Shown: piece after piece, positions 1 through 7,661 of the stretch
How positions within the stretch are numbered: position 1 is the stretch's first letter
Layout: each line of letters opens with the position of its first letter
Assembly: GCA_018715495.1 (NCBI GenBank)
Contig: DVLO01000002.1
Location: forward strand, 1 to 34,588
DNA from: Candidatus Limihabitans stercoravium
Lineage (GTDB): Bacteria; Bacillota; Clostridia; Christensenellales; CAG-314
Direction: 5' to 3'
DNA: 34,588 nt
Notes under the pieces: generated by a model
What the model was told of the DNA's origin: nothing
The model's input: the letters and a program-made list of their open reading frames with translations, nothing else
Databases searched by the model: none
Position numbers and translations under genes: made by a program

Positions 1-40
1 AGAAAGATATAAGGAGTGGGAGGGATTCCGCCGTAGTTGG

Positions 41-80
41 CATTGTAGGAAAATCCAAAAGTTTAGATTTTCCCACAATG
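41..80. repeat. Imperfect inverted repeat (hairpin)
   Basis: CATTGT-a-GGAAAATC is followed by a 10-base spacer and then GATTTTCC-c-ACAATG, giving 14 pairs with one mismatch. No T-run follows on either side, so it is not a clean intrinsic terminator. It may belong to a feature beyond the window edge or act as a weak 3' end for the minus-strand lipoprotein. Apart from this hairpin I see nothing in bases 1-194. Confidence 0.5.
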
Positions 81-194
81 CTTATCTTTTGGTCTTTGGT
101 TCGGAATAGTGTAGTGCTGGCGGTCTATCTATTGTTTTCGGTTGCTTGCTTCTTTACCGTACATGAGCATTATTTGGATTGTATGTAGTTACTG

Positions 195-977
195 TTATCC
201 TTGGTAAGGTTTGTAGTCTGACACGTCGGGCAGTTCCAGTTTTTCGTCAGTTACTCCAAGTTGCATTTCTATCTTCAAGTTGGAGTAGTCTTCTCCGTTG
301 GAGAACTTCATTTCCACGTTGACTGCAACTCCGCTAATCGCATTGTTTTCGAATACAATGAACAGTTCTGCCTTGGTGTACTGTTCAAGCTCTCCGTAAG
401 TCATTGACGATTCTTCAAGCATTTTTACTTTCAGGGTGTCACCCTTTTCGTAAACAAAATACTTTGTATTGCTGTTGCCGGCACTAATGTTGATTTCGCT
501 AAGAAGTTGCTCCAGGTACTCAAGTGCAGATGTGATGTCGCCCGCTTCGGAAGATCCTATAGGCATGTATACCTTTTCGCCATCAAGAGTAATGTACAAG
601 TTTGTACCGTCCATGACGAATTTGGTTTTCATGTTACCAAGAGTTTCTTCAACATTTTTGCCGTTTTCGGTAGTTGTCACGGCAATGTCGCCCAACGCAT
701 TCAATTTAACAATGTCCATCAAGGCAGTCAATTCTACCTTAGCATTGGAGGTGTTTTCGCCCTCTTTGGATTCAACCATCATCATTTCGTACACCTTGAA
801 CAAACCGTTTTCGGGCAATGCTACGTCTTTGTTTTCCAGCTTTTTGCTTACTGTTTCGAAATCGGATTTTTCGTAATTTCCGCTTGTATCTACGACAGCA
901 GGTTGACATGCAGTAAACAGTGCCAATGACATTGCAAATACAACGCACATCAACAGTATACCAATTTTCCTTTTCAT
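195..977 (-). CDS. Putative lipoprotein of unknown function
   Basis: A 260-residue protein with a lipoprotein signal: MKRK, a hydrophobic stretch (about residues 5-20) and a lipobox-like FTAC with the modified Cys at about residue 24. It should therefore be anchored to the outer face of the membrane. The mature part is acidic and polar and has no motif I recognise; phrases such as FVMDGTNLYITLDGEKVYM resemble the beta-rich LppX/LolA-like or DUF lipoproteins of Clostridia, but this is only an impression. The start at 977 is chosen over an ATG at 1001 because GGGAGGT (985-991) sits 7 bases before it. The upstream neighbour, a MATE exporter, is divergent. Function unknown. Confidence 0.75.
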   Translation of the reverse strand: MKRKIGILLMCVVFAMSLALFTACQPAVVDTSGNYEKSDFETVSKKLENKDVALPENGLFKVYEMMMVESKEGENTSNAKVELTALMDIVKLNALGDIAVTTTENGKNVEETLGNMKTKFVMDGTNLYITLDGEKVYMPIGSSEAGDITSALEYLEQLLSEINISAGNSNTKYFVYEKGDTLKVKMLEESSMTYGELEQYTKAELFIVFENNAISGVAVNVEMKFSNGEDYSNLKIEMQLGVTDEKLELPDVSDYKPYQG

Positions 978-1105
978 AGTATATACCTCCCTTTGATGCA
1001 ATTATATTTCATAAGATACTAAAAGTCAATACACAATTTGACTTTTCTGCTTAAACTCTATTGTTTTAGACTATTTTCAGCTAGAGCTAAATGGTGCATT
1101 TTTAT

Positions 1106-1134
1106 TTGTTATATGGAGTAAATGGTGATATAAT
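1106..1134 (+). promoter_or_regulatory. Sigma-A promoter of the MATE gene
   Basis: TTGTTA, 17-base spacer, TATAAT (1129-1134) preceded by TG one base upstream (extended -10). It lies about 30 bases ahead of the MATE start. Confidence 0.6.
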
Positions 1135-1165
1135 CATTACAAATTAAAGTTTTAGGGTGAAAACA

Positions 1166-2581
1166 ATGCAACAGGACAAAGCTTTTTTAGGTAAAGAGCC
1201 GGTAGGAAAACTGCTGTTCAGATTGGCAATTCCTGCGGTAGTTGCACAGCTGATAAACATGCTGTACAACCTTGTGGACAGAATTTATATCGGAAACATT
1301 CCCGTAACGGGTGATGTGGCGCTTACAGGATTGGGCGTTTGTCTCCCCGTCATCATGATTGTTTCGGCATTTGCGGCGTTGGTCAGCAACGGAGGTGCGC
1401 CAAGGGCATCTATCTACATGGGTGCAGGAGACAATGACTCTGCGGAAAAGACACTGGGAAACTGTTTTCTGCTGCAGATACTTGTATCTATTGTGCTGAC
1501 AGCAGTGCTGCTCATCTGGGGTGAAGATCTGTTGTGGGCATTCGGAGCAAGTGACAACACAATCACTTACGCTTTGGATTACCTCAACATATACGCAATA
1601 GGAACAATCTTCGTGCAACTGACCTTGGGAATGAACGCATTTATCACTGCGCAAGGTTTTGCTAAAACAGGTATGCTGTCTGTGCTGGTAGGTGCAGTGT
1701 GCAACATCGTACTTGACCCTATATTTATTTTCGCATTCAACATGGGCGTAAAGGGTGCTGCATTGGCAACAATTTTGTCGCAAGGAGTGTCGTGCGCTTG
1801 GGTGTTGCTGTTCCTGTTCGGAAAGAAAACTTATCTCAAAATCAAGCCACGTAACATGAAACTTCAACCTAAATTCATTTTCCCCGCACTGGCTCTTGGA
1901 TTGTCTACCTTTGTAATGCAAGCAAGCGAAAGTGTAATTTTGGTGTGTTTTAACTCATCGTTGCAGAAGTACGGCGGCGACATTGCGGTAGGTGCAATGA
2001 CCATTTTGTCCAGCGTAATGATGTTTGCAATGCTTCCACTTCAAGGATTGGGACAGGGGGCACAGCCCATCATCAGTTACAACTTCGGGGCTAAAAACAT
2101 CGACCGTATCAAGAGTACTTACAAGAAACTGCTTGTCGTCAGCCTGTGTTACTCATTGACTTTGTTTGCATTGGTGCAAATTTTCCCCGGTGTATTTGCA
2201 CGCATGTTTACACCCAAACAGCAACTGATTGATTACACGGCACGTGTTCTTCGCATTTACATGGCAGGCTCTGCCCTGTTCGGAATACAGATGGCGTGCC
2301 AGATGACATTTGTAGCAATAGGCAGTGCAAAGTCCTCCATTGCAGTTGCCGTAATTCGAAAATTTGTGCTGTTGCTACCATTGATTTACATAATGCCTGC
2401 AATAATGACAGGGGATCAGGCTACAGCGGTGTTCATTGCCGAACCTATCGCCGACACAATTGCTGTAATCTGCACTGCAATACTGTTTGCAGTAGTGTTC
2501 ACACGCACGATTAAAAAACTCAATCAGCTGAAATCACAATTCCAAGACGAAACCATGGCTACCCGAACAGACAACAAATGA
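1166..2581 (+). CDS. MATE family multidrug/Na+ efflux protein
   Basis: A 471-residue integral membrane protein with about 12 hydrophobic segments, the usual MATE length. The N-terminus (PVGKLLFRLAIPAVVAQLINMLYNLVDRIYIG) is the hallmark of the clostridial MepA/DinF-like MATE group, and a similar pattern recurs at the start of the second half (LGLSTFVMQASESVILVCFNSSL), as expected from the two-fold repeat of the family. MATE proteins export cationic drugs or metabolites using Na+ or H+ gradients; the substrate here cannot be told. ATG at 1166 is preferred over GTG at 1157 because AGGGTGA (1154-1160) then serves as ribosome binding site. It is a single gene between its own promoter and a strong terminator. 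Confidence 0.93.
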   Translation: MQQDKAFLGKEPVGKLLFRLAIPAVVAQLINMLYNLVDRIYIGNIPVTGDVALTGLGVCLPVIMIVSAFAALVSNGGAPRASIYMGAGDNDSAEKTLGNCFLLQILVSIVLTAVLLIWGEDLLWAFGASDNTITYALDYLNIYAIGTIFVQLTLGMNAFITAQGFAKTGMLSVLVGAVCNIVLDPIFIFAFNMGVKGAALATILSQGVSCAWVLLFLFGKKTYLKIKPRNMKLQPKFIFPALALGLSTFVMQASESVILVCFNSSLQKYGGDIAVGAMTILSSVMMFAMLPLQGLGQGAQPIISYNFGAKNIDRIKSTYKKLLVVSLCYSLTLFALVQIFPGVFARMFTPKQQLIDYTARVLRIYMAGSALFGIQMACQMTFVAIGSAKSSIAVAVIRKFVLLLPLIYIMPAIMTGDQATAVFIAEPIADTIAVICTAILFAVVFTRTIKKLNQLKSQFQDETMATRTDNK

Positions 2582-2620
2582 TTGTACAACCAACTTACAA
2601 AACTTAACATTACACAGTAA

Positions 2621-2656
2621 AAAACGCATCGAACCCTTTTCGATGCGTTTTTTGTT
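2621..2656 (+). terminator. Intrinsic terminator of the MATE gene
   Basis: Stem AAAACGCATCG / CGATGCGTTTT (2621-2631 and 2641-2651), loop of 9 bases, followed by T-rich sequence. Confidence 0.9.
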
Positions 2657-2809
2657 TGCAGTTGTTTTTTTTTAGTTACGTTGTGAGTTTTTTTTGTTTT
2701 TTTTCGGTTGTTTTTTATGTTTGTTTTAGGGTGTTTGTTTAGTTTCTAATTTCCGAAACATCTTGTCGGTTTGTTTTCACCAATAACCGTAACACCCGTT
2801 AACATTGAA
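2657..2809. other. T-rich low-complexity spacer
   Basis: Several long T-runs separated by G on the plus strand between the convergent MATE and 4-TM genes. No gene is visible. The runs may add termination capacity for the plus strand. Confidence 0.5.
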
Positions 2810-3271
2810 TTACGGTACTTTATAAAACTGCACTTTTTCCCTTGGCAATTTTCTTCTTTTGCGGTACATGATTTGTTTTTTTATGATTACAACCAGGTAA
2901 AGCGCAGACATCAGTACGGACAACACAACCATGGCAACGGCAATCACCAATCTTATCTTGTCGTCAGAAAAAGCCAGGTTACCCTCCAACCATACAATCA
3001 ACGTGGTTATCCCGAACAAAAGGGCAAGAGCGAAAGACAGTATTGTTGCAAAAACAAGCGTTAATGTCGATACTTCATCTTTATGCGCAAGACTTACCGC
3101 AACAATCAATACAATAAAGTGGTATAGGATGAATGCAATGTCTGACAGTTTAAAATCAACCCGAGCGTAATACCCTGTACCGTAAAAATAACCATACGCC
3201 CAGATTAAAGTCCCAAACCATACAATTGACAACAGTGCATTGACAATCATACATTTTCTCATACCGTTCAT
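2810..3271 (-). CDS. Small four-TM membrane protein, unknown
   Basis: A 153-residue protein with four predicted membrane helices, beginning MIVNALLSIVWFGTLIWAY, IAFILYHFIVLIVAVSL, LVFATILSFALALLFGITTL and IRLVIAVAMVVLSVLMSALY, ending in a basic cytoplasmic tail (KKQIMYRKRRKLPREK). By the positive-inside rule both termini are probably cytoplasmic. The start at 3271 is supported by AAAAGGAGGGTG (about 3279-3290) nine bases ahead; a longer frame to 3295 would include the ribosome binding site itself. I do not recognise a family. It is monocistronic, convergent with the MATE gene and divergent from the next gene. Confidence 0.7.
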   Translation of the reverse strand: MNGMRKCMIVNALLSIVWFGTLIWAYGYFYGTGYYARVDFKLSDIAFILYHFIVLIVAVSLAHKDEVSTLTLVFATILSFALALLFGITTLIVWLEGNLAFSDDKIRLVIAVAMVVLSVLMSALYLVVIIKKQIMYRKRRKLPREKVQFYKVP

Positions 3272-3694
3272 CGTGGTCACCCTCCTTTTAAACACCGATA
3301 TTGTTTATTTTATTTATCAACATCAGGAGTTCTCAATCAAACTGTATCACATACATACCACGCCTGTCAATAGTGTTTAAAATATTACAAATATATTATT
3401 TATTGCAAAGTGGATTTTTTTAACAGTCGGCGTAACAATCTCAATATCGTAAGATTTTTACATTAAAGCAACGTAGCGGACGCACAGGTAGAAGTTGCAA
3501 CGTCTATCGTGATTTCCATGTTGTATTTTAAAATGGTCAAGTCGGTAACTTGTGCACAATTTAAAACTTCTTGTTTTTATTTCAGGTAGAGTTTTTCCCT
3601 AAAGTCAATCATAGAAATGGTCCATTGCGTCAATCGAAACAAGTGACAAACAACTGATACATGCTTGAATGTTTTTTTTTGTTTGAGACCGCTG
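3272..3694. other. AT-rich intergenic region
   Basis: No coding frame with a ribosome binding site is visible. The stretch 3300-3480 is very AT-rich and presumably holds the minus-strand promoter of the four-TM gene; no good -35/-10 pair was fixed. A long frame starting at 3661 is the upstream extension of the next gene and contains that gene's promoter. Confidence 0.5.
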
Positions 3695-3723
3695 TTGACT
3701 TTACCCGCTTGATACTGTACAAT
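3695..3723 (+). promoter_or_regulatory. Sigma-A promoter, TTGACT-N17-TACAAT
   Basis: TTGACT at 3695-3700 and TACAAT at 3718-3723 with exactly 17 bases between. Transcription would begin near 3730, only about 15 bases before the chosen ATG. This argues against the longer frame starting at 3661. Confidence 0.7.
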
Positions 3724-3744
3724 TTAGCAAAAGGCTGGTGTATC

Positions 3745-4671
3745 ATGAACAAGATAATTGCAGACTGTTTAAGTCACAACGGATTTATACTAAACAAAAA
3801 CCGTGCATTTGCCACAATCGACGGTTACCACTTCAATGCGGTTTTCAGCGGCGGAATAATGCCGGTGTTGAAGTTGCACGTATCGTTTTTTGCAACGTTA
3901 CAACAACAGCAGTTTATTCAGACCACATTGAAAAATTCCCGAATAAAAGGTATGCAGACAAGACTTACCGATTACGGAATTGAAATTACCTTTGCATGGG
4001 TCAATGCCGCCGTCATATCGTCGCTATTACCATCGGTACTGACATTTGTTGTGGCAACGTGCAAGAACTACGGAGCATTGAACTGCAACTACTGTCCGTT
4101 GTGCGGAGCGGAACTTGCTCCCGAAGAAAAGCGTGTTGTACAGGTGGAGGGAATTCACATTGCGCTTGACAACAAATGTATTGACCGTATCAACGATGTT
4201 CTTGCCAAGAAGTATCACTTGGGCAACAGTCAACCCAACAACTACGGTAAGGGATTTCTTGGTGCATTGCTTGGCGCGTTTATTGGCGCAGTAGTGGGGA
4301 TTGGTTCATTTTTTACTGATACTCTTCCTGTTCTTGCTGCAGTGTTGTCGGTGTGCCTTGGGATGATATTTTACAAGAAATTCAAGGCAAAGCAAAACAA
4401 CGTAATGTTTGTAATGGTGGGATGTCTGACGCTGTTGTTTCAGTTGGGCGCATCGCTGTTTTCCTTCATGATTTCGGCGCACCTGGCTGTTCTTGAAATG
4501 GGCGGACAGACGGAAGGAATGTGGCAGTCATTTGCACAGTGTATGTTGCTAAGACAATTCAGCAACCTGTTTTACATCTCATTGATGATTTCCATTGTCA
4601 CCAGTGCAATTTGTATCTTTGTAGCGTTTTTTATGGAACGCAAGAAACAGCATCACCTTATAGAAAAGTAA
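3745..4671 (+). CDS. Zinc-ribbon membrane protein, unknown
   Basis: About 308 residues. The N-terminal 110 residues are soluble and of mixed structure. A CNYCPLCGAEL motif at about residues 111-121 carries three Cys in CxxCxxC spacing, half of a possible zinc ribbon. The C-terminal half has about four membrane helices: two in a glycine-rich segment (GFLGALLGAFIGAVVGIGSFF and PVLAAVLSVCLGMIF), one at VMFVMVGCLTLLFQLGASLF and one at ISLMISIVTSAICIFVAFF, followed by a basic tail. The start at 3745 is set by the promoter just upstream; the ribosome binding site (AAAAGG) is weak and the leader very short. No family recognised; a stress or envelope role is only a guess. Confidence 0.7.
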   Translation: MNKIIADCLSHNGFILNKNRAFATIDGYHFNAVFSGGIMPVLKLHVSFFATLQQQQFIQTTLKNSRIKGMQTRLTDYGIEITFAWVNAAVISSLLPSVLTFVVATCKNYGALNCNYCPLCGAELAPEEKRVVQVEGIHIALDNKCIDRINDVLAKKYHLGNSQPNNYGKGFLGALLGAFIGAVVGIGSFFTDTLPVLAAVLSVCLGMIFYKKFKAKQNNVMFVMVGCLTLLFQLGASLFSFMISAHLAVLEMGGQTEGMWQSFAQCMLLRQFSNLFYISLMISIVTSAICIFVAFFMERKKQHHLIEK

Positions 4672-4685
4672 CCTGTACATCAAAT

Positions 4686-4714
4686 CCCACGGCTACACGC
4701 CGTGGGACTTTTTT
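4686..4714 (+). terminator. Intrinsic terminator
   Basis: CCCACGGC / GCCGTGGG stem (4686-4693 and 4699-4706) with a 5-base loop and six T (4709-4714). Confidence 0.93.
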
Positions 4715-4756
4715 AGTGCAATTTACAGGGTGCTCACTTTTGCGACATTTTTTCTA

Positions 4757-4785
4757 TTGAACAACGTCCTTTTTTGTGTTACAAT
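4757..4785 (+). promoter_or_regulatory. Sigma-A promoter, TTGAAC-N17-TACAAT
   Basis: TTGAAC 4757-4762 and TACAAT 4780-4785. It lies inside the longest open frame of the next gene, which supports the start at 4843 rather than 4774. Confidence 0.65.
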
Positions 4786-4842
4786 GTTGTTGACGAATGT
4801 CATTTTTTAGAAATTACAATTAACAATTTTAAGAGGTTATAC

Positions 4843-5619
4843 ATGACAAACAACAACGTAGCAGTGTTTATCGATGCCGAAAACGTCGGCAGTCAGTATG
4901 CAAAAAACATCATCGAAACAGCGTCAAATTACGGTGACGTGGTAGTAAAAAGAGTGTTTGGAGACTGGACAAAACCCAACCTTTCGCCATGGAAGACGGC
5001 AATTGAGAAGTACTCTCTGCTTGCCGAACAACAGTTTTCCTTTGCTAAGGGCAAGAATTCCAGCGACATTTCGTTGATCATCCAGATGATGATTGCGCTT
5101 TTTGAAAAGAACATCAACACTTTCGTGCTTGCGTCCGGCGACAGCGACTTTACACGCCTGATTCAGGAACTGCGTGAGCGTGAAAAGACGGTCATCGGAA
5201 TGGGTTCGAAAAACAGCATTCATTCCTACGTCAACGCATTCAGCGAATTTATCTACCTTGACGGAAGCACTGCCGAAGATCAAGCGGAAGATGAAGGCAA
5301 GCATTCAGCAAAACCTGCCGAAACGGATTCCAACAAGAAGTCACAAGGAAAGAAAAAGGCACAAAAGAAAGCACCGCAGTGTATCTTGCCTGCTAAACAA
5401 CTGAAACTGTTGACGGAAATTGCGGAAAATCTCATTGACCAAAACGGCAAGGCATTGTATTCGCAACTGTCCATCATGATGAAGAACAAGTATTCCGACT
5501 TCATTCCGCAAAACTACGGTTGCAAGCAGTTCCGTGAACTTATGTTGAAGGTTTTGCCCTTCCTGAAGCAGTTCAAGGAACAGAAGGAAGGCTTGCAATA
5601 CTACCTGATTTTGAAGTAA
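4843..5619 (+). CDS. NYN-domain (PIN-like) protein with LOTUS-like C-terminus
   Basis: A 258-residue cytosolic protein. Residues 1-140 are a NYN domain: VAVFIDAENVG (Asp11, Asn14), NSSDISLI (Asp75) and VLASGDSDFTRLI (Asp100, Asp102) give the acidic metal site of this PIN-like RNase fold. A lysine-rich linker (about 150-175) leads to an OST-HTH/LOTUS-like winged helix (about 180-258: LLTEIAENLIDQNGK, YSDFIPQNYGCKQFRELM). Proteins of this NYN plus OST-HTH layout are known in many bacteria and are thought to bind and cut or process RNA; the target here is unknown. AAGAGG at 4831-4836 is the ribosome binding site. It stands alone with its own promoter. Confidence 0.85.
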   Translation: MTNNNVAVFIDAENVGSQYAKNIIETASNYGDVVVKRVFGDWTKPNLSPWKTAIEKYSLLAEQQFSFAKGKNSSDISLIIQMMIALFEKNINTFVLASGDSDFTRLIQELREREKTVIGMGSKNSIHSYVNAFSEFIYLDGSTAEDQAEDEGKHSAKPAETDSNKKSQGKKKAQKKAPQCILPAKQLKLLTEIAENLIDQNGKALYSQLSIMMKNKYSDFIPQNYGCKQFRELMLKVLPFLKQFKEQKEGLQYYLILK

Positions 5620-5680
5620 TTTTCCATTGCCGTGGTGCGTTTTTTACGCAACGTATTGCAAATTCAACGCAAACCTATCA

Positions 5681-5749
5681 AACACAGTCATTACTACTTC
5701 TACGATTCCGACACCAACGAACAGACTGTAGTCTAACAGTTTTCGTGAA
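5681..5749 (+). pseudogene. 3' fragment of a paralogue of the gene at 6907
   Basis: Bases 5691-5747 match the last 57 bases of the gene at 6907-7548 at 52 of 57 positions. The fragment reads HSHYYFYDSDTNEQTVV then TAA, against HVLYYFYDPDTNEQTVVEQFS in the intact gene; the fourth-last codon has become a stop. Upstream similarity fades after about 10 further bases (KPIKHSH here, compare KPLVFSHQ in the intact gene). No start or ribosome binding site was found. This is a decayed remnant of a former tandem copy. Confidence 0.8.
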
Positions 5750-5864
5750 AAAACGGATAACGTTTTTAATGTTAAATTTGCTTAAAAATCCTTGTTTCAA
5801 TAGTTATGTTTTAAATATTACATCTTTGCAAAAGTAACGTTTCTAAAATTGTTAGAGGTGCGAA

Positions 5865-6218
5865 ATGTTTGTTAAAAAAATTGTTCAGTTTGACGAAGAT
5901 GCGTTAGAAGCGGTAGTAATTGTGAGCGATAGTGTTCATGAATTGATGTGCTACGCTCAACCATTTGACAAAAAAGAGGAGTTTACTCTACTTGCATTTA
6001 TGTGTAGCAACATTTATCGGGCAGAAAACAACTGTTTCGTAATTGAAAAGACTAGCAATAGTTACTTTTCTTACAAACTTCAAGGTGAAGTTTTAGATAC
6101 GACAAAAGGTATTGTCAAGATTGGACAATTAATACTAAATGACGTTGATTACATTCCGAAAGACATTTGCAATGGTGAATTTATTGTCTTTGACGTTAGC
6201 AGAATTGACTTGATTTAA
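5865..6218 (+). CDS. Small soluble protein, candidate orphan immunity protein
   Basis: A 117-residue acidic protein without signal or membrane segment, beginning MFVKKIVQFDEDALEAVVIVSDS. AGAGGTG (5854-5860) precedes the ATG by four bases. I recognise no family with confidence. Its size, acidity, soluble beta-rich character (FVIEKTSNSYFSYKLQGEVL) and place in a row with other small genes and broken paralogues are typical of arrays of immunity genes to polymorphic toxins, such as those carried elsewhere in this window. The cargo or toxin it might counter is not known; the role is inferred from context. Confidence 0.65.
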   Translation: MFVKKIVQFDEDALEAVVIVSDSVHELMCYAQPFDKKEEFTLLAFMCSNIYRAENNCFVIEKTSNSYFSYKLQGEVLDTTKGIVKIGQLILNDVDYIPKDICNGEFIVFDVSRIDLI

Positions 6219-6242
6219 AGTTACACTCGAAGGAGAATTACC

Positions 6243-6332
6243 GTGACAAAACCAGGATTTTTCCAAAGATTGAGATTAAAGAAGTATCAACCAATCCTTG
6301 ACTATGTTGCAGTGTTGTGGTGGAATTTCTAA
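6243..6332 (+). pseudogene. 5' fragment of a paralogue of the gene at 6907
   Basis: A GTG start with AAGGAG (about 6229-6234) opens a 29-codon frame, VTKPGFFQRLRLKKYQPIL... ending in TAA. Its FFQRLRLKKYQPILDYV aligns with LFDRFSIKNRCKPILDYV at the N-terminus of the intact gene at 6907. After that point the similarity stops. It is the start of a former copy, truncated by deletion, still with a good ribosome binding site, and it sits 24 bases after the gene at 5865. Confidence 0.75.
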
Positions 6333-6373
6333 ATCGGATGACTTTAAAATAAACGGAAATGGAGGATAAATCG

Positions 6374-6814
6374 ATGCAACTGTTATATAGCGGATCGTAT
6401 AGTATTTATGGCGAATTACGACGGAAAAGCGTCGCATATGGAAGGCAATACTTTTGTTTTGCATTTAAAATTGATGGTAGCCGGGACACTGAAGGTTACG
6501 GTCTGATAGAATGTGTTAATACAATTGCATTTATATTGAAATTAGATGAGGTAAAAGAAATCATTCAAGAACTGCAACACCTATACGATAACTTGAGCGG
6601 TCAATGCACAATTCAAGAAAGTGAAGATGTAGATTTCATGGAGTTGTATTTTGACGGACGTTTCTTGAAACTAAAGGGCAAGATTTCTGGTTTTCATGAC
6701 ATGTATTTGTTCGGCGAAAATCCGGATTGGAATGATTTTGACAGGGGCATAGACGTTGACCAGACAATTCTTTTGCCGCTTATAAATCTATTCAAGTCGG
6801 CAATAAATAATTGA
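6374..6814 (+). CDS. Small soluble protein, candidate WapI-like immunity protein
   Basis: A 146-residue acidic protein starting MQLLYSGSYSIYGELRR. The ATG at 6374 is chosen because GGAGG (6361-6365) lies eight bases upstream; the in-frame ATG at 6359 overlaps this ribosome binding site. It has no signal or membrane segment. The beta-rich middle (DFMELYFDGRFLKLKGKISG) and the size resemble WapI-type immunity proteins that neutralise the tips of YD-repeat toxins, but this is recalled similarity of pattern and was not searched. It follows the truncated paralogue by 41 bases and precedes the gene at 6907 by 92 bases, on the same strand. Confidence 0.65.
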   Translation: MQLLYSGSYSIYGELRRKSVAYGRQYFCFAFKIDGSRDTEGYGLIECVNTIAFILKLDEVKEIIQELQHLYDNLSGQCTIQESEDVDFMELYFDGRFLKLKGKISGFHDMYLFGENPDWNDFDRGIDVDQTILLPLINLFKSAINN

Positions 6815-6906
6815 AAAATCGATGTACTTGCCGTAATATTTGACGGAACCAAGTATTCCGTACGTTTAAAAAGTACAAATTAAACTTATTTTTCAGGAGA
6901 GTAAAT

Positions 6907-7548
6907 ATGGGCTTGTTCGACAGATTTTCAATTAAAAACCGCTGTAAACCGATTTTAGATTACGTCGAAGGCAGAATGCCGATAACAGAGTTTCAAAAGA
7001 TGTTTAATGAAGACCGTTCCTTGCGTAAAACTCTCAGCACACCGCTGGACAAAAAGTGGGCTTTCTTGAAAGATTACGACTACAATCTGTTCAATATGCT
7101 CACACAAGATTGGAGCTTTGCCAACAGGAACTGGAATACAATAACAATCAGGGAAATGTTACAGGAGGTTCTGACGGCATTCCTTGACAATTTTGGTATT
7201 AAATACATCCTTTATAAAAAATATATTGAAGATCATCACTTGTTGCTTGACATTCAACCGTCATGGTTAGATGTCGTGGATGACACACTGGATTCGATAG
7301 TTTACGAAATACCGAAAGACCTGTCTAAGACAAAACAAATTGAATGGGGTAAACAGCGTGTAAAAGAGTTATTTCGATACGACAAATCCTACCCCCGTTG
7401 GATTCAGGAAGCAGAGTGGCCGATTGTCAGCGGTAAGCCACTTGTGTTCAGTCACCAGGAAAGAATAAAGGGCGACGACTGGCACGTTCTTTACTACTTC
7501 TACGATCCCGACACCAACGAACAGACGGTAGTTGAACAATTTTCGTGA
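6907..7548 (+). CDS. Soluble protein of unknown function, intact member of a locally duplicated family
   Basis: A 213-residue soluble protein. It begins MGLFDRFSIKNRCKPILDYVEG and ends DWHVLYYFYDPDTNEQTVVEQFS; both ends recur as broken copies at 6243-6332 and 5681-5749. The middle contains aromatic-rich segments (TQDWSFANRNWNTITIREML, DIQPSWLDVVDDTLDSIVYE). AGGAGA (6895-6900) is the ribosome binding site. No family is recognised. Local duplication and decay, together with the nearby small acidic genes, fit an immunity-gene array. It is convergent with dnaN, and the only terminator between them reads best in the dnaN direction. Confidence 0.75.
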   Translation: MGLFDRFSIKNRCKPILDYVEGRMPITEFQKMFNEDRSLRKTLSTPLDKKWAFLKDYDYNLFNMLTQDWSFANRNWNTITIREMLQEVLTAFLDNFGIKYILYKKYIEDHHLLLDIQPSWLDVVDDTLDSIVYEIPKDLSKTKQIEWGKQRVKELFRYDKSYPRWIQEAEWPIVSGKPLVFSHQERIKGDDWHVLYYFYDPDTNEQTVVEQFS

Positions 7549-7592
7549 TATCACATCTACACTGAACGGCAATTGATTTCACCTATTATCGC

Positions 7593-7629
7593 AAAAAAAA
7601 CAAGGCGACACGTAATGGTGTTGCCTTGT
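7593..7629 (-). terminator. Intrinsic terminator of dnaN
   Basis: A 12-pair stem (7600-7611 with 7618-7629, one G-T pair) is flanked on its left by eight A, which read as a T-run after the hairpin on the minus strand. On the plus strand only TTTGGG follows, so termination there would be weaker. Confidence 0.85.
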
Positions 7630-7661
7630 TTGGGTTTTGGGGTTGTTTTTCCGCCTTGATA

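Noticed and set aside
2657-2809. T-rich runs considered as a phase-variable tract
   Set aside because: The runs are not within or just before a coding start and converge between two gene ends, so length change would have no clear effect.
3661-3744. Upstream extension of the zinc-ribbon membrane protein
   Set aside because: A TTGACT-N17-TACAAT promoter lies inside it and there is no ribosome binding site before 3661.
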